64,000 nucleotides of DNA from Eudromia elegans (Eukaryota; Chordata; Aves; Tinamiformes; Tinamidae). The notes beneath the pieces are model-generated. The model saw only the letters and a program-made list of their open reading frames with translations. It did not search any database and was not told the DNA's origin. The DNA is taken from assembly GCA_003342815.1 (NCBI GenBank), contig PTEX01000206.1, forward strand, positions 1,240,001 through 1,304,000. Reading direction: 5' to 3'. Below are positions 37,001 to 48,789 of this stretch, in pieces. The position numbers and the translations under genes are program-made. Within the stretch, counting starts at the first letter, position 1; every line of letters begins with the position of its first letter.

Positions 37001-40000
37001 TCCTGTCATTCAGTCAGGAGAGGGGAAGAAGACGACTACCTCCCAACTAATATTAGGGCCATACCATCTCCATCCACATACTTATACTGATAAGGAATAG
37101 ATGTGAAAAGATGTACAGCCTCCAAATCTGCATTGTTTGGTACCTAAATGGAAGATTTCTGAAATCAAAAATAGAGGACATGTAGCTGTTCATGTCACAA
37201 CTGTGCTTTGCTTGCAAAAAGAACCAGATATTTATAAGCAATTTTAAGCAATGTAAGAATTTATTGAATTGTATATATATCAATCTTTCTAAATTCATAC
37301 AGGTATAGAATTCTGCTACATTTCCCTCTTTGTTACCAGTTGACATTGGTCATGACCATACAAACATGAAAACGGTAGATTTCAACTGGCTCTGCACTGT
37401 CACTCAGAGGCAGGAATAACATCATGACTAAAGTGAGAAACTAACAGTGAATAGGTGATATTTCAAATTAAAGGCACTTATACATAAAATCTGGGAGAAT
37501 ACAATCTGGACTCATCGATTTTAAAGAGTTACCCAGACTTCTCATTGAAGCATCAGTGGAGATTGCATGCAGTCTTAGGTAGAAGAGGAATAAGTAGAAC
37601 TCCATAATTAACAAATTATCCTTTGATCTAATGCAGTCTGTTCTCCTCGGTGGAGATATCACCACTGCACAGATGTGTCTAATCATAAAATGAATTGAAA
37701 TAAGGCAGGCACAATTTTATAAGCTCAACAAGCAGGATGATCAAATTTCACATTATATAGGAAAGTAGTTTTCATATGCTTAATACTACAATGTAATCTG
37801 CTGTTTATTGGGTTATTTTACTTAACATCCATTACCCCAAACATATAATCTCCTAGTCACCACAACCAGGAGGTGAATGGGACTTTAACACCAGAAAAAT
37901 CTTGATTTTGTTATGGTGAATGGATTTTTCTTTATTACTTCAATTGGCCTAATCTTTCATTCTATTGTCAAGCATAGCTTACAGAAAGAAACTGCTTCAA
38001 AAATGTTTAAACTATGACCTAGAAAAACAAAGAAAATACAGATTTTTAATAAATATCTATTATGATATCTGATATATTTCAGAAGGCTTTCAACTTTTGA
38101 GTGTTTCATCATTGAAAAAAAATATGGTTATTGCTCTAAATTTTTTAAAACATCAACTTCTTAATAGTGCAGTATTGCACATAGAACAACTAATTCAGAT
38201 AAACAAATAAGCTGAGTCTCTTTTCACCTCTACTAAACTCTACGTACACTGTTAACTCTTAACTCCATGAATGGACAAAATAAAAGAGATAAAACAACCC
38301 AAAAAAACCCCAGAAAATAAACAAACAATAAAGCAAATATTTCAAGGGCTGATCAATAGCACTGCTTGAAAAAGTTTACATTACAGGCCATGCCAATTGT
38401 TTCCCAAAATGTTTACCTCAATTAGTTGAAAGGCTGAATTTTGTACAACAAGAACTTTTAATTAAGCATAGTGCTTGAAGTGTTTCTGCAATTATTCCCT
38501 TCGGTTCCATTAGGATGTAGCCCCAATTAAAATGAATTGTTAATATTACAAGATAACAGTTGCTGGTGGTACAAAATTGAAGATATGCCTCTCTGTAATT
38601 TTAGATTATTCTTTGCTGTGAGATTTTGCAATTATTTTTTGTCAATAATACTTTTTTTCTATTCCCTTGCCAATGAAATATTTTTAATCAGTTCACTCAA
38701 AGAACACTTAGTCTTTGCAAATTACCATGTTCTACAAAATTAAATACTTTTTTTTTTTACCCTAATATTCAGCTAAGGTTTTTTTTTTAGTTAATTTTAT
38801 CATTGTAAAATAACAAATGAAAAATTAATTTAATCATGAGAATCTCTGACTGCAACAAGTGAATATTGTAACTACACAAAAAAAAAATCAGAAAACTTGC
38901 TTCTTCAACATTAATTCTTAGCATCAGTGCTTACCCAGGTGATAATGCTCACTGAGACCTTATGTGAGTATATCTTTCTCATTGAGATTCTCCGTCTAGT
39001 CTTTAGTTGTTTATAACAAATAAATCTGCCCTTTCAGTCCTTCATGTTAATTTTTTATCTGTATTCATTCTCCAGTTTACTTTTTTAATAGTAGTCTGAA
39101 GAACTGCAAGTTTTCGGTACCTGCTGTATTGGAAATTATGTGAAACTTGTTCTGATACAAAGCACAAGTAAATTAACGGGCAATTAGATCACAGTTCAAC
39201 ATTTTGACATATGGGGGAAGAAAAGGAACAGATATATTTGATGACTGATAGTAACAGTAATTCCATCTCCACATGTAAACACATACACAAGCTCTCATCT
39301 CTTAGAGCATGTTGTCACTAATTCCTAAGAATATATAAACATTGGACTCACTTTATTCTTCTATGTGGCATAACAGAGATCTTTAGAGTCTGTCTAAAGA
39401 TCTAAATTCAGGGTAAGGAGATAGTCAAGCATCAGGTACCATCAGGTCATTCATAAATGATATGAGAAGGAACAATATGTATTTTGCATGTGCAGGTTTA
39501 TATAGCTGAGTAAGGATGGGGGCAATGGCACGTTAACAACATGGTAACATAGTTTGCTCTAGAGAAAGGATTTGCAGTACACCCTCAGTCACAGAAGCCA
39601 GCCTCTGTGAGACAGTGACCTCCAGGAAATCTGCATCACATTTACAGAGGAGTTGTTCAGTCTCAGAAGGCAGACTATGTCTAATTGAAAGCAAATCTCC
39701 CAAACCACATATGATGGACATGTGAGAAGCTCAGTACCATCTGCTTTGCTATGGATCAAATAATTTTGCACCACATTATTTGCTACGGAAAATATAGTCT
39801 CCTTGGAAAAAATAATGCTCTTCCTGACAAATTCTGACTTAGAATTCTGACATTCTCTATTTAAATCCCTGCTGAAGACATTGAGTGACACATCCTGTTG
39901 AAGTTATAAGGTCAATATATGAATAATAGTAATTTTATTAGCCAGATAAAATAGTCTGTTAATCAGGTCAAGATCCCTGTCTTCATTTTGATAACATATA

Positions 40001-43000
40001 TATCACTACACTGACACTTTTGTCAATGAAGCTCATATTTATATGCACACATATAAACATAAGTGCTAGTTGAGAAGTATATCTCTATGTAGCCATCTTT
40101 TAGATGGACATAAGACTATGTAATAATACCTAAGATTTTTTTAAAAGTTGAAAGGGAAGAAGAATTGATAATTGGAATAATCTGGTAAAATTATGACTCA
40201 AGTTATTATACTCTTTTCTAAATCCCTCTACAGCTGTGTGAGTAAACTACCTATTTTCCATATAGTGATGAAGAGACTATGCTGTGCATTTTAAACCTTT
40301 GAAACATTAGCTAAATCCCTTCCTAAACAGAGAGTCCCTGAAATATTAAAGTAATGTTTGGAAAATATTTTGATATGAGCCAGCAAAAGCATCTGCATAT
40401 AAAAAACCTCTACCAACTATGACATTTACTATTCCAACATTTCACCATTATTTTCTTTTTTATATCCAACAGCTTGTTTTTGTGCCTATCCTATAAATTT
40501 CCAATGACCTTGGCCTATTGTGATATATTGAAGACCTCACTGAGCTTTGTTTTTACAGCTGAGATGCTGTTTTTCCCTATCATACCCAAAATGTCGTCTT
40601 CTACCCCGAAGCATCAGCATCCTCTGCTGAATTTTCCCAGGCTGCAACTGACAGCACAGACATTCACAACATCATGTAACAAAATCCAGCTACACAAACA
40701 GCCCAGAAGAGTTTTGAAAAAATATGTGGCTTCAAGTCTCATACTGTAACTGCTGCTTTGTTGGTTGCATTGTTAGCATTTTTCCTTTGTCTCATAGTTT
40801 TTATTGGGGCTACTAACTACTATTAAATAGCTTTTTTTTTTTTATCCCGTATTTTACCACATATTAAGAGAAGGATATTTTGTTCTTTATTTGTTTTTAA
40901 TAGCTTACTCTATATGAACACACAGTTCTGACAGAGTTGTTAAAAGGCATCTATACAGTTAGGCACGAAAGCAATAGCAGCCTAAACTAATGCCAAGGGT
41001 AATGAAAGCTTAATTTCCCTGGCTTGTTTGGCACTTCATAAATGTTTTTACAATGGTTCTCAGCAGATGAAGAGTCAGAAAACAAATTTCTGCAAGTTGA
41101 GCAGAAACTGCTATAAAATAGTAAAACACAGCCTGTTAAGGCCCTCTGAAAATTGGTTCCTTATTCTACCATCTGTAATGTAACATTTTAGAAGACATTT
41201 GTCTTAGCTGTAAATGCTATTTCTCTGATGGACAAGTTCCTTCTTTTGATAAATAAATTTTTACTTATATTACATTACAACAAGCCATCTACTACATAAT
41301 AGTGGCTATTTTTCAAGCAACCAGCTTACTTTTCTAGCAGGAATACTGGTAGAGATTTCACAAGATGCATTTGTCGGTTTGTTAAAGATTTAGCATTAAA
41401 CAAAGTAAAAAGGACCAATGTAATCTTTACGAGATGTTCTTGGGTGAAGCAAAAAGCGTTGTCACATAGAGATGTTACCTGTCTCCTCTAGCTTGCTGAT
41501 TATGCAAGAGGAGTTCCTCATATGCAGTGTACTTTTCAGGATGCAACCTGCTCCAAATACTAAGGATTTTGTTAAAAACAAGATGTGAAATGAAAAGGGA
41601 CATAAAGAAATAGGATATTAACAACAGGAACATAGACTGTTGAGGCAGAGCTAGAGGTAATTTTGTCGCAAAGAAACGAACAACATGGGGAGTCAAATAC
41701 ACAAACCACACAACCCCTCAGAATAATAGACTAAGCAGTAAGAGTGATTCTACATCCTCTAAGAGATAACCAATTTTGTGCAACCACTTCAAAATCTGCC
41801 CGCTATGAACAGTTTTTTTAAGCTATGTAATAGATTCATGAGACATTATCATAAATATCCTCACTTATATGGCAACCCAGATTATCTTCAAAACTCTCCT
41901 TTTTGCTGTAGAAGACTGAAAAAATATTGGCACAGAATAGAGGCAGAAAATGGAAATAGATGTTGCAAAACATCTTTCACTGAAGGAACTTTTCCAGTGA
42001 TCTTAGACAATGGGGCTCTTTTTTAGCCCACTTTGCACAACTTTCCCAGAAAAGGAATACCATTTTTTCAGGCATTTTCTGTGTCCCTGGGAAGTTCTAA
42101 ATAAACAGAGGGCGAAAATACACGGAGAAGAGGTTGGAAATGATCATGATGACAGCTAAATACTAACTGCATTCAGCATAAATACCGAAGCTAACTGTAA
42201 TCTCAAGATTAAAAACTTGGCATTCATGAAATCTGGCACACAAATTCTGCAGTCCTGATGGTTGCTTATACCACCTCAAGCATGTTTTAAATAATAACAA
42301 AAAAACCCCCAAAACTTTCAATTAAGACCACCTTCATATATTTTAAAATATCAGTTAGTGACAATTGAAGCCAAAACTTATAATACATTGATACAATACA
42401 AACTAATATTTTTGTGTTCTATAACATACCATATCCCAAAACATTATAGCTAGCAACAGCATTTTAAGGGCACCTAATTTAAAGGTAGTTCTTCTTTCTT
42501 ACATTTTTTTAAGATGTAGGAATTTGGTCAAGTGTTACTAGGATTATTACTTTGTCAAAATGATAGCAAAAAAAAATAATAAAAAAATATGAATAAGCAT
42601 AAATTCCATATATCACTACCCCAAATTTACAATTATTCAGTTTTACCCCAGATATAACCATTTAAAAGTGCCAGGTATTCTTAAAAGCATAAGCAGAGCT
42701 CATCAACTTGATTGAAAACAGCAATTGCTACTGCTAAGTCCGATACACTAAAGTATCCCCTAGTAGCTCAACAGCAGAGAGAGAACAATTTTCTTGAAAT
42801 TAATATTGTGTTTGTCATCTACTATGAAAATCCACAGTGTATCTCAAACTGTTACATTCTGTGCTTTTCTTTTATGCTTAAATTAGAATTTAATTGTGCA
42901 AACAGGCTCACATTCTTCATCTCAATGACTAAACTGCCAAGAAACTTCAAGGATTACTTAAACAAGCTGAGCACCTGAAAGCAAGACCAGCTTGTGAGAT

Positions 43001-43104
43001 AAAAAACTGTAAAGAACTGCCTATTTTCAAGTTAAAACTGGTACACAGCATACATGCTATTTAGAAGGATTTAAAACTTGCATACCACAATCATTACAGG
43101 CTTA

Positions 43105-43349
43105 GAATCATAGAATAGAATGGCTAAGGTTGGAAGGGACCTCTAGAGGTCATGTAGTCCAACCCCCCCTGCACACGCAGGGTCTCCTAGAGCATGTGGC
43201 ACAGGGTGGTGTCCAAGTGGGCTTGGAAGATCTCCAGAGAAGGAGACTCCACCACCTCTCTGGGCAGCCTGTTCCAGGGCTCTGTCACCCTCACTGTTAA
43301 AAAATTCTTTCTCAAGTTCCTGTGGAACTTTTGGTGCCTCAATTTGTGG
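43105..43349 (-). mobile_element. CR1 LINE, 5'-truncated copy (3' end)
   Basis: The minus strand ends with the CR1 3' tail (ccattctattctatgatt). The segment reads the typical tccaaccttagcc..., gggttggacta and ctccagaggtcc-type sequences in antisense on the plus strand. Its open frame gives the C-terminus of the CR1 reverse transcriptase (for example NRLPREVVESPSLEIFQAHL), stopping at 43187-43189. The copy is about 245 bp, cut at its 5' end as is usual for CR1. It is much better preserved than the other CR1 pieces here, so it inserted more recently. Confidence 0.93.
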
Positions 43350-45854
43350 ATAAAGAAGCATAAAGCAAAGGATATCATATAATTAACCTCCAGCTGTATT
43401 AATTTAATTAATCTATGAACCATCTAACAATAATTCCTCTAGCAAAAGTCATAATTCTTCCTTAATGGTTTCCACCTGACGCAAGACCATTGCCAGTTCT
43501 CTCACAGTGCCCTCCCATTCTCCTTCTCGTCACACTTGGCTCTCAGCTCATCACAGGACAAGAGTAAGACTGTAAGTGTTTTGTTTTTTTTTTTAATTTC
43601 TTCTCTACTTTCCTGCTCCATCCACAGTCTCCAAGCCCTAACTAAGAACAAAAGAAACTGCCAGCTAACGAAATTGCTTTAGCATGTCAAAATCTTCATT
43701 AGCAAATTAATCCTCAAACCAAAAGGGTGAGGCCATAGAGTCAGGAGCTATATTCCTTAAGTCAAACCTTTTGCTTTCCATTTTAACTCAAATTATGCAG
43801 ACAGGCCATAGAGCCATGATCTGGGATACCCCTCAAGAGGCAGTGGGGACTGTGAGACTTACAGAAACTCTTCATTAAGGAAAATCTTCCAAATTTAAGT
43901 AAAATTATCCAAATAAAGGCCTTTTTATTTCTTCTCTTCCCCAATACCTTGCTTTTATAGTTGCGTTGATTTCATTTTGGAGAGCCCTATGAACTAGAGA
44001 TATAAAATTTCTAAATGTGCTGTTCCTTGTTGTTTTTCTCTGATAAACACCTACCATGCTCACTGGGATGTGGAGTGTAAATGGAATTTAAGTTTTGAAA
44101 CATAAATGCAGTTTGTAAACTAATATGCACAAAAGCTGTATTGTAAATATAGCTAAGGGCTAAGGCAGTAAGCCATTAACACTTTTGAAATGAACACAAT
44201 TTTCATTTTCAATCAGAAGAGGTAAAAGTGGCTAGTAATGAGGGTGAATCTATTTTTCTAGAAATATAGACTTGGCTAGACAGGAAATTTTGTATTAGTG
44301 GGATAACATTTCACTATTTATCGATTTAGGTCTAAAATAAATTAGAATATGTTCTATTGCTCTTGAGGTGGATGACATGAGATTGAAGTAGGTATTTTAA
44401 TATCCTGTTTAATGTCAAGTTAGAAAATTAGATTCTTCTTTAACCTTTGAGTTTTAGTCATAGTAAGACTGATGGTTGAGGATCTCCCATTGTCTGAAGA
44501 GATACCATCTATTCAAATGAAAAGGCCTGACAGCCCCAGAAGGCCTGACATAATCCTCTCCCATTTACGGCAAAAATTCTTTCCAAACTATTGGGTTGTT
44601 AAGGAAGCTCAATAATTTTGAATTAATTCATGTACAACTCTTTGTAAATATTTTAGAGGCATGCTAAAGAAAGTGAAAGCTTTGTTAGTACTGCTAACGT
44701 ACCCTTCAAGCCCATATGTGCTCATACCACTTGGCGTAGGGCTGTATGACACCATAAAGGTTGTATCTGGAGAGAATGACTACATAAAAAGGGGCAGTTC
44801 TGTCTTATCAGAATGGATAAAGAAGGGTCAACAAAAAGCCATAGCCTGGGAACTTCACTTTAGGACAAATTACTTCAATTCATTATATTCCTACTATTGC
44901 CAAAGGGAAAAGCATTATCTATTAATGTGAAAGGCCCTTCTTTTCTAGGTATCACACTGAAGTTTAAAAGAATCATGTGTCTATTTTACAAAACAAAGAT
45001 CCTACACTTTCCAGGGCTTAACCAAAGTTGACACACCAGTGCAGAGTTCGAGACAATATACTATCTTGATGATTACTGCCAGACATTTGCACAGCAACCC
45101 CTGTCAGGAAACTGGTTAAGATTTTAGAGACTCGATAGTAATGATTCGACAATTATTCTTCACTTCCGAATACTATATGGAAATCACATTGTAGCTCATT
45201 CTCCTAAGCTAGTTTTGGTGTTCATGAGAGAGTGAAGTCTTTCTGTCAAAAGAAGATTGTCTTTTGGTCCAGTTTCTTCAGTTCATTGTACATACAACAT
45301 TTATCAGCTTAGAGATAGTAGATAAATGAAAACAATGACCTATTAGCGAGAAGATTCTTATGGCACAGACCACTACTTAGATGCTGTGGTTTCTATGCAA
45401 CCACGACACAATGACAAACTTCTTTTATAAATGATGTATCCAACTGTGAAGTTAAAATTACAGCTTCATTCAAAAAAAGTGTGTTGATGACCCGATATCT
45501 ATAGCATGTCTGGATGTGCTTGTGTTTCCAACAAAATTGTCCTTATTAGCTCCTATTCATTAGTTGATTTATACTTTTTTTGTCTTTACATGACATGCAG
45601 CATTTCCTTAGTCTCACATTTTAGTCTCACACTTTCTGCTGACATAGGTATTTTCCCAAAATAGAACATTACAGCAGCGCTCTGCTAACATTTAAGTCAT
45701 GTGTGTGTTTATTTTTTAATTTGTCTCTTGAACTTTCTCAGTGTGAGAAGGGAGGGGAATTTGGAGTCATGATGAATGAGAGTTTTTGCCTTTTAAAAAA
45801 AAAAAAAAAACTGTAGACATTTGATGTAACACTGAAAAATTCACAGCCTCCTAC

Positions 45855-46072
45855 CTTGAAAACAAACATTTCCCGTCGAAGAATAGCTAGAGTGTTGAAG
45901 TTCCCATCACAGATGTTAGGTTTGGCTCCAGGGTAGGAAGGCTTGTCCCCGTTGGGTGACCGGGGAGGTTTAGGCTGTCTGTCATTCTTCCGGGGGTCTG
46001 CTGGAGGAATTGAACGATGTGGGGGCACTGTTGGCAGAGGTCTTGTTGGTGGTGGGATCTTGTCAGGTGGAC
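45855..46072 (-). CDS. MMP16: MMP16 exon 6: proline-rich hinge and start of hemopexin domain
   Basis: This exon has 218 nt: the second and third bases of a split Gly, then 72 codons. The first ~50 residues are the linker between catalytic and hemopexin domains ([20 protein letters not shown] and on). It is rich in Pro, Arg and Lys and probably extended and flexible. The hemopexin domain then opens with [22 protein letters not shown]. Its Cys is expected to form the disulfide that closes the propeller with the Cys of MGCDG in exon 10. The acceptor is tttttaaag and the donor AAG|GTAGG, phase 0. From memory the human hinge is two residues shorter in the part reading [17 protein letters not shown] here; this needs an alignment. 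Confidence 0.95.
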
Positions 46073-48627
46073 CTTTAAAAACAGCAGCAGGAGGTATCAC
46101 ATAATTTGCATGCTTATCTATGGCATTCCAGAAAGAAATACACAAGAACTGGCTGTAAGTAGTATAAAACCTACAGCAGAAAGGGAATGGAAAAAGCTAT
46201 TTAATGTGCCTTTCCCATGTGGTTAAAGGGTACACTGATGAGGGGGCACTAGAGAATTGTAGCAGAAATGCAGCAAATTAACTTCCTTCTTTATTAGAAC
46301 AAAGTTCAGGATGCGAAGCTCGTCAATTCTTAAGAACTAATTCATAGCATGTACTTCACCAACTGCAAAAAGAAAAACAAGGTTATTTTCCTGCAGAAGA
46401 TAGAGAAAAAAAAAAGACATAATATATAAGGTTTGATGACAGGTAAAATAACTGTCAAATTAATAATTTCTCTGTCTGAAAGTCCTATGACCATTCCAGA
46501 CACTGTTCATAACCCTACTGACTTACTGAATGACTTACAGTGGATGTACTGGATATGTCTTTCCATTTCCAGACCTATTACTACTTCTAATCATATTTTC
46601 CGTATAAAAAATGATAGAATGTTTCAGCTGGATCAGCAGTATTTCTGAAAGCGAGATGAACATTTTAATTTGCTAACTCTATTTAGCCCTCTCTCCAAAT
46701 ACTTTAACTACATAATCAATTTTGACATTAAAAATAAGCATAATTTGCATGACAAGCCTCAGGAAGAGTTCTGAATATTGAGATAACTCTAAAATTGAAA
46801 AAAAAAAAGGCATTTAAATTTCTGACCCTTGTTTAAAATAAGTTCTCTTTTAGAGAAAGAATGTTTACTGATCAACCATTTAAGGAAATGTTAAACTCTT
46901 TAAATGGTTGTCAAACAATTAAAGAAGGCATTTATTTCATTCATAATGTTAAGGCTTGTGACATTTATAATTTACATTTATAATCATGGCGATTGGAGAA
47001 TTATTGCCGACCAAAGTAATTATTTTAATAGGTATGACATTTTTATTGAGGCATATGGTTGCTGATCACCTCTTGATTTTAAGAGAAGGAGCAGAGGAAT
47101 CAGTCTGCAGTAGCTCATGTCGGAAAGATTTTAAACCCAAAACAAAGTTTTCATATGCCATTTGGTGGTGATGTCAGGTACCACTTCCCTGGGGTAACAC
47201 ATTTCTTCTCACGCACAGCTCACAGCTGTTAGAGTTTAGTAGTTAGTGTATGGACAACGTACGCTTGTCTAGCCCTCAGGTCTAGACTACCAACTTATGA
47301 GGTCATGAGAAAAACCTTCCTGTCCAGCTAATCATAAAAAGGAAAAACAAAACAAAAACAAAACAAAACCCTACCGAACAAAACCTGATTAGCCAATCAT
47401 TTTGAAAGCTTTTCAAGGTTTACAAAAATAACCAAATGTATCAATACTTTTTAACATAATATTTCAAAAAGACTGCTAATATAGAACATTTCATGGAAGT
47501 TGCAGAGTTTTGATCAGTGACACAGTAAATCTGCACCAGTATAGATATCTTTTATAGCAGGTAAGGTAAGCACAAGATAAGCAAGGAATGGCCCGGATAG
47601 ATAATATTTAATTTAGCACTGAAAAAAACATTTATACTTTTAGACTGAAAAAAAAAATAGCCAAAGTAAACACAAATGTGAAATTAATTGGAAACATTAG
47701 CCATAGCAGTTCCAAATAATATATATGTTGGAAACATGGCAATAACATATGGTAGCAAACTTTTTTGACTGAAGAAAAAGAAAATAAAAAGATTAACAAA
47801 CCGAACTAGTTAACAGAAATCTGAAGAATCAAATCTTTAAAAGAGGGCACAAAGATGTCTTTGAAAACAGAATGAAGAGAAATACAGAAGTTAGTGTAAT
47901 ATGTAGCCTGTAATCAGATTACTGTTTTTATTTTATTTTATTTTATTTTATTTTATTTTATTTTATTTTATTTTATTTTATTTTATTTTATTTTATTTTA
48001 TTTTATTTTATTTCCAATTACTTTGCTTTCTCAATGAACTCAGTGAATACAGAATTTATGTACAACAGATGTGGTTTTTATTTCAGGCTGCATGATTGAA
48101 AGAATAGTATTTTAAAGAAGTGGGACTCTCTCCTGCTGTGTAGCTCAAAATCTTGGTCTGGCAGTAACATTCTTTTGAGATCAATTTATTTTATTTATCA
48201 CAAGAAAGAGTTTTCTAGGATCACAGAACTGTTCTGCCCAGGGAACTGTTTGGTATTATAACTGATAAAATGAGAAGCAATCAATTCGTCCAGTTATATG
48301 AGTTTGGAGTACTGTGGAAATAAGACCGTTATGGTTAAGACGTGCATTTCTTAATATTTTAATAGTTTAGGATCCCTTTGCAGATATTTTCTTTACAGCC
48401 TCTTAAAATATTTAAGACTGCTGAGTGCCGATTTAAATGCAAGTTGCGAATATCGAAGAACAAAGTAGAAGAGCTTCATCGTAACCTCTGGCTTTCTCAC
48501 AAGAAGGCCTTTGGGATTGCGATTGACAAGGTCTACAATAACAAACTTCTTGGGGAAGTGGAGTGCACAGGAGATTCTCAAATGCACTCTAAAATGAGAA
48601 CCTGAAATTAATACAAATACAACATAC
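46073..48627 (-). other. MMP16: MMP16 intron 5 (2.6 kb)
   Basis: Phase 1 intron between the zinc-site exon and the hinge exon, with donor GTATGT and acceptor tttttaaag. Contents are a TTTTA microsatellite at 47926-48010, an A/AAAAC-rich stretch at 47338-47370 and AT-rich unique sequence. Confidence 0.85.
47926..48010 (+). repeat. (TTTTA)17 pentanucleotide microsatellite
   Basis: Seventeen uninterrupted copies of TTTTA (TAAAA on the MMP16 sense strand), about 620 bp downstream of exon 5 within intron 5. The array is perfect, so it is probably variable in length between individuals. Confidence 0.97.
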
Positions 48628-48789
48628 CATATATCTTCTGGATGCCCTGTAAATCGTCGTTAGGTAGTTTGAAGTTGTCGGTTTCCATATACTGGTAAAA
48701 TGGAGCCATGATTGCAGTGGGATCATTCGAGTGCTCCAAACCCAGGGCATGCCCCAGTTCATGCACTGCAACTAGAAACAGATCATTTC
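48628..48789 (-). CDS. MMP16: MMP16 exon 5: catalytic zinc-binding exon
   Basis: This exon encodes 53 full codons plus a split glycine at each end. The catalytic zinc motif [11 protein letters not shown] is at 48731-48763: three His ligands and the general-base Glu. It is followed by the Met-turn (TAIMAPFYQ) and by the end of the catalytic domain ([14 protein letters not shown]). The acceptor on the minus strand is a strong pyrimidine run ending in cgtag (AG at 48790-48791). The donor is G|GTATG (GT at 48626-48627). Length is 162 nt, entered in phase 1. All catalytic residues expected in this exon are intact, so nothing suggests a pseudogene. The preceding part of the catalytic domain lies upstream, outside the window. 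Confidence 0.96.

Larger units (their letters stand above)
24484..45854 (-). other. MMP16: MMP16 intron 6 (21.4 kb)
   Basis: This is the largest complete intron in the window, phase 0. It is strongly AT-rich and holds at least one clear CR1 copy (43.1-43.35 kb), a probable older CR1 piece near 26.2 kb, several short tandem duplications, and an unexplained coding-like segment at 33.2-34.0 kb. No intact second gene was found. Long AT stretches (27-33 kb, 37.7-42.6 kb) show nothing specific beyond homopolymers and small repeats. Confidence 0.85.

Noticed and set aside
43187-43423. 78-codon minus-strand frame as an independent gene
   Set aside because: Its C-terminal part is the truncated end of the CR1 reverse transcriptase. 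The N-terminal part is unrelated intron sequence.
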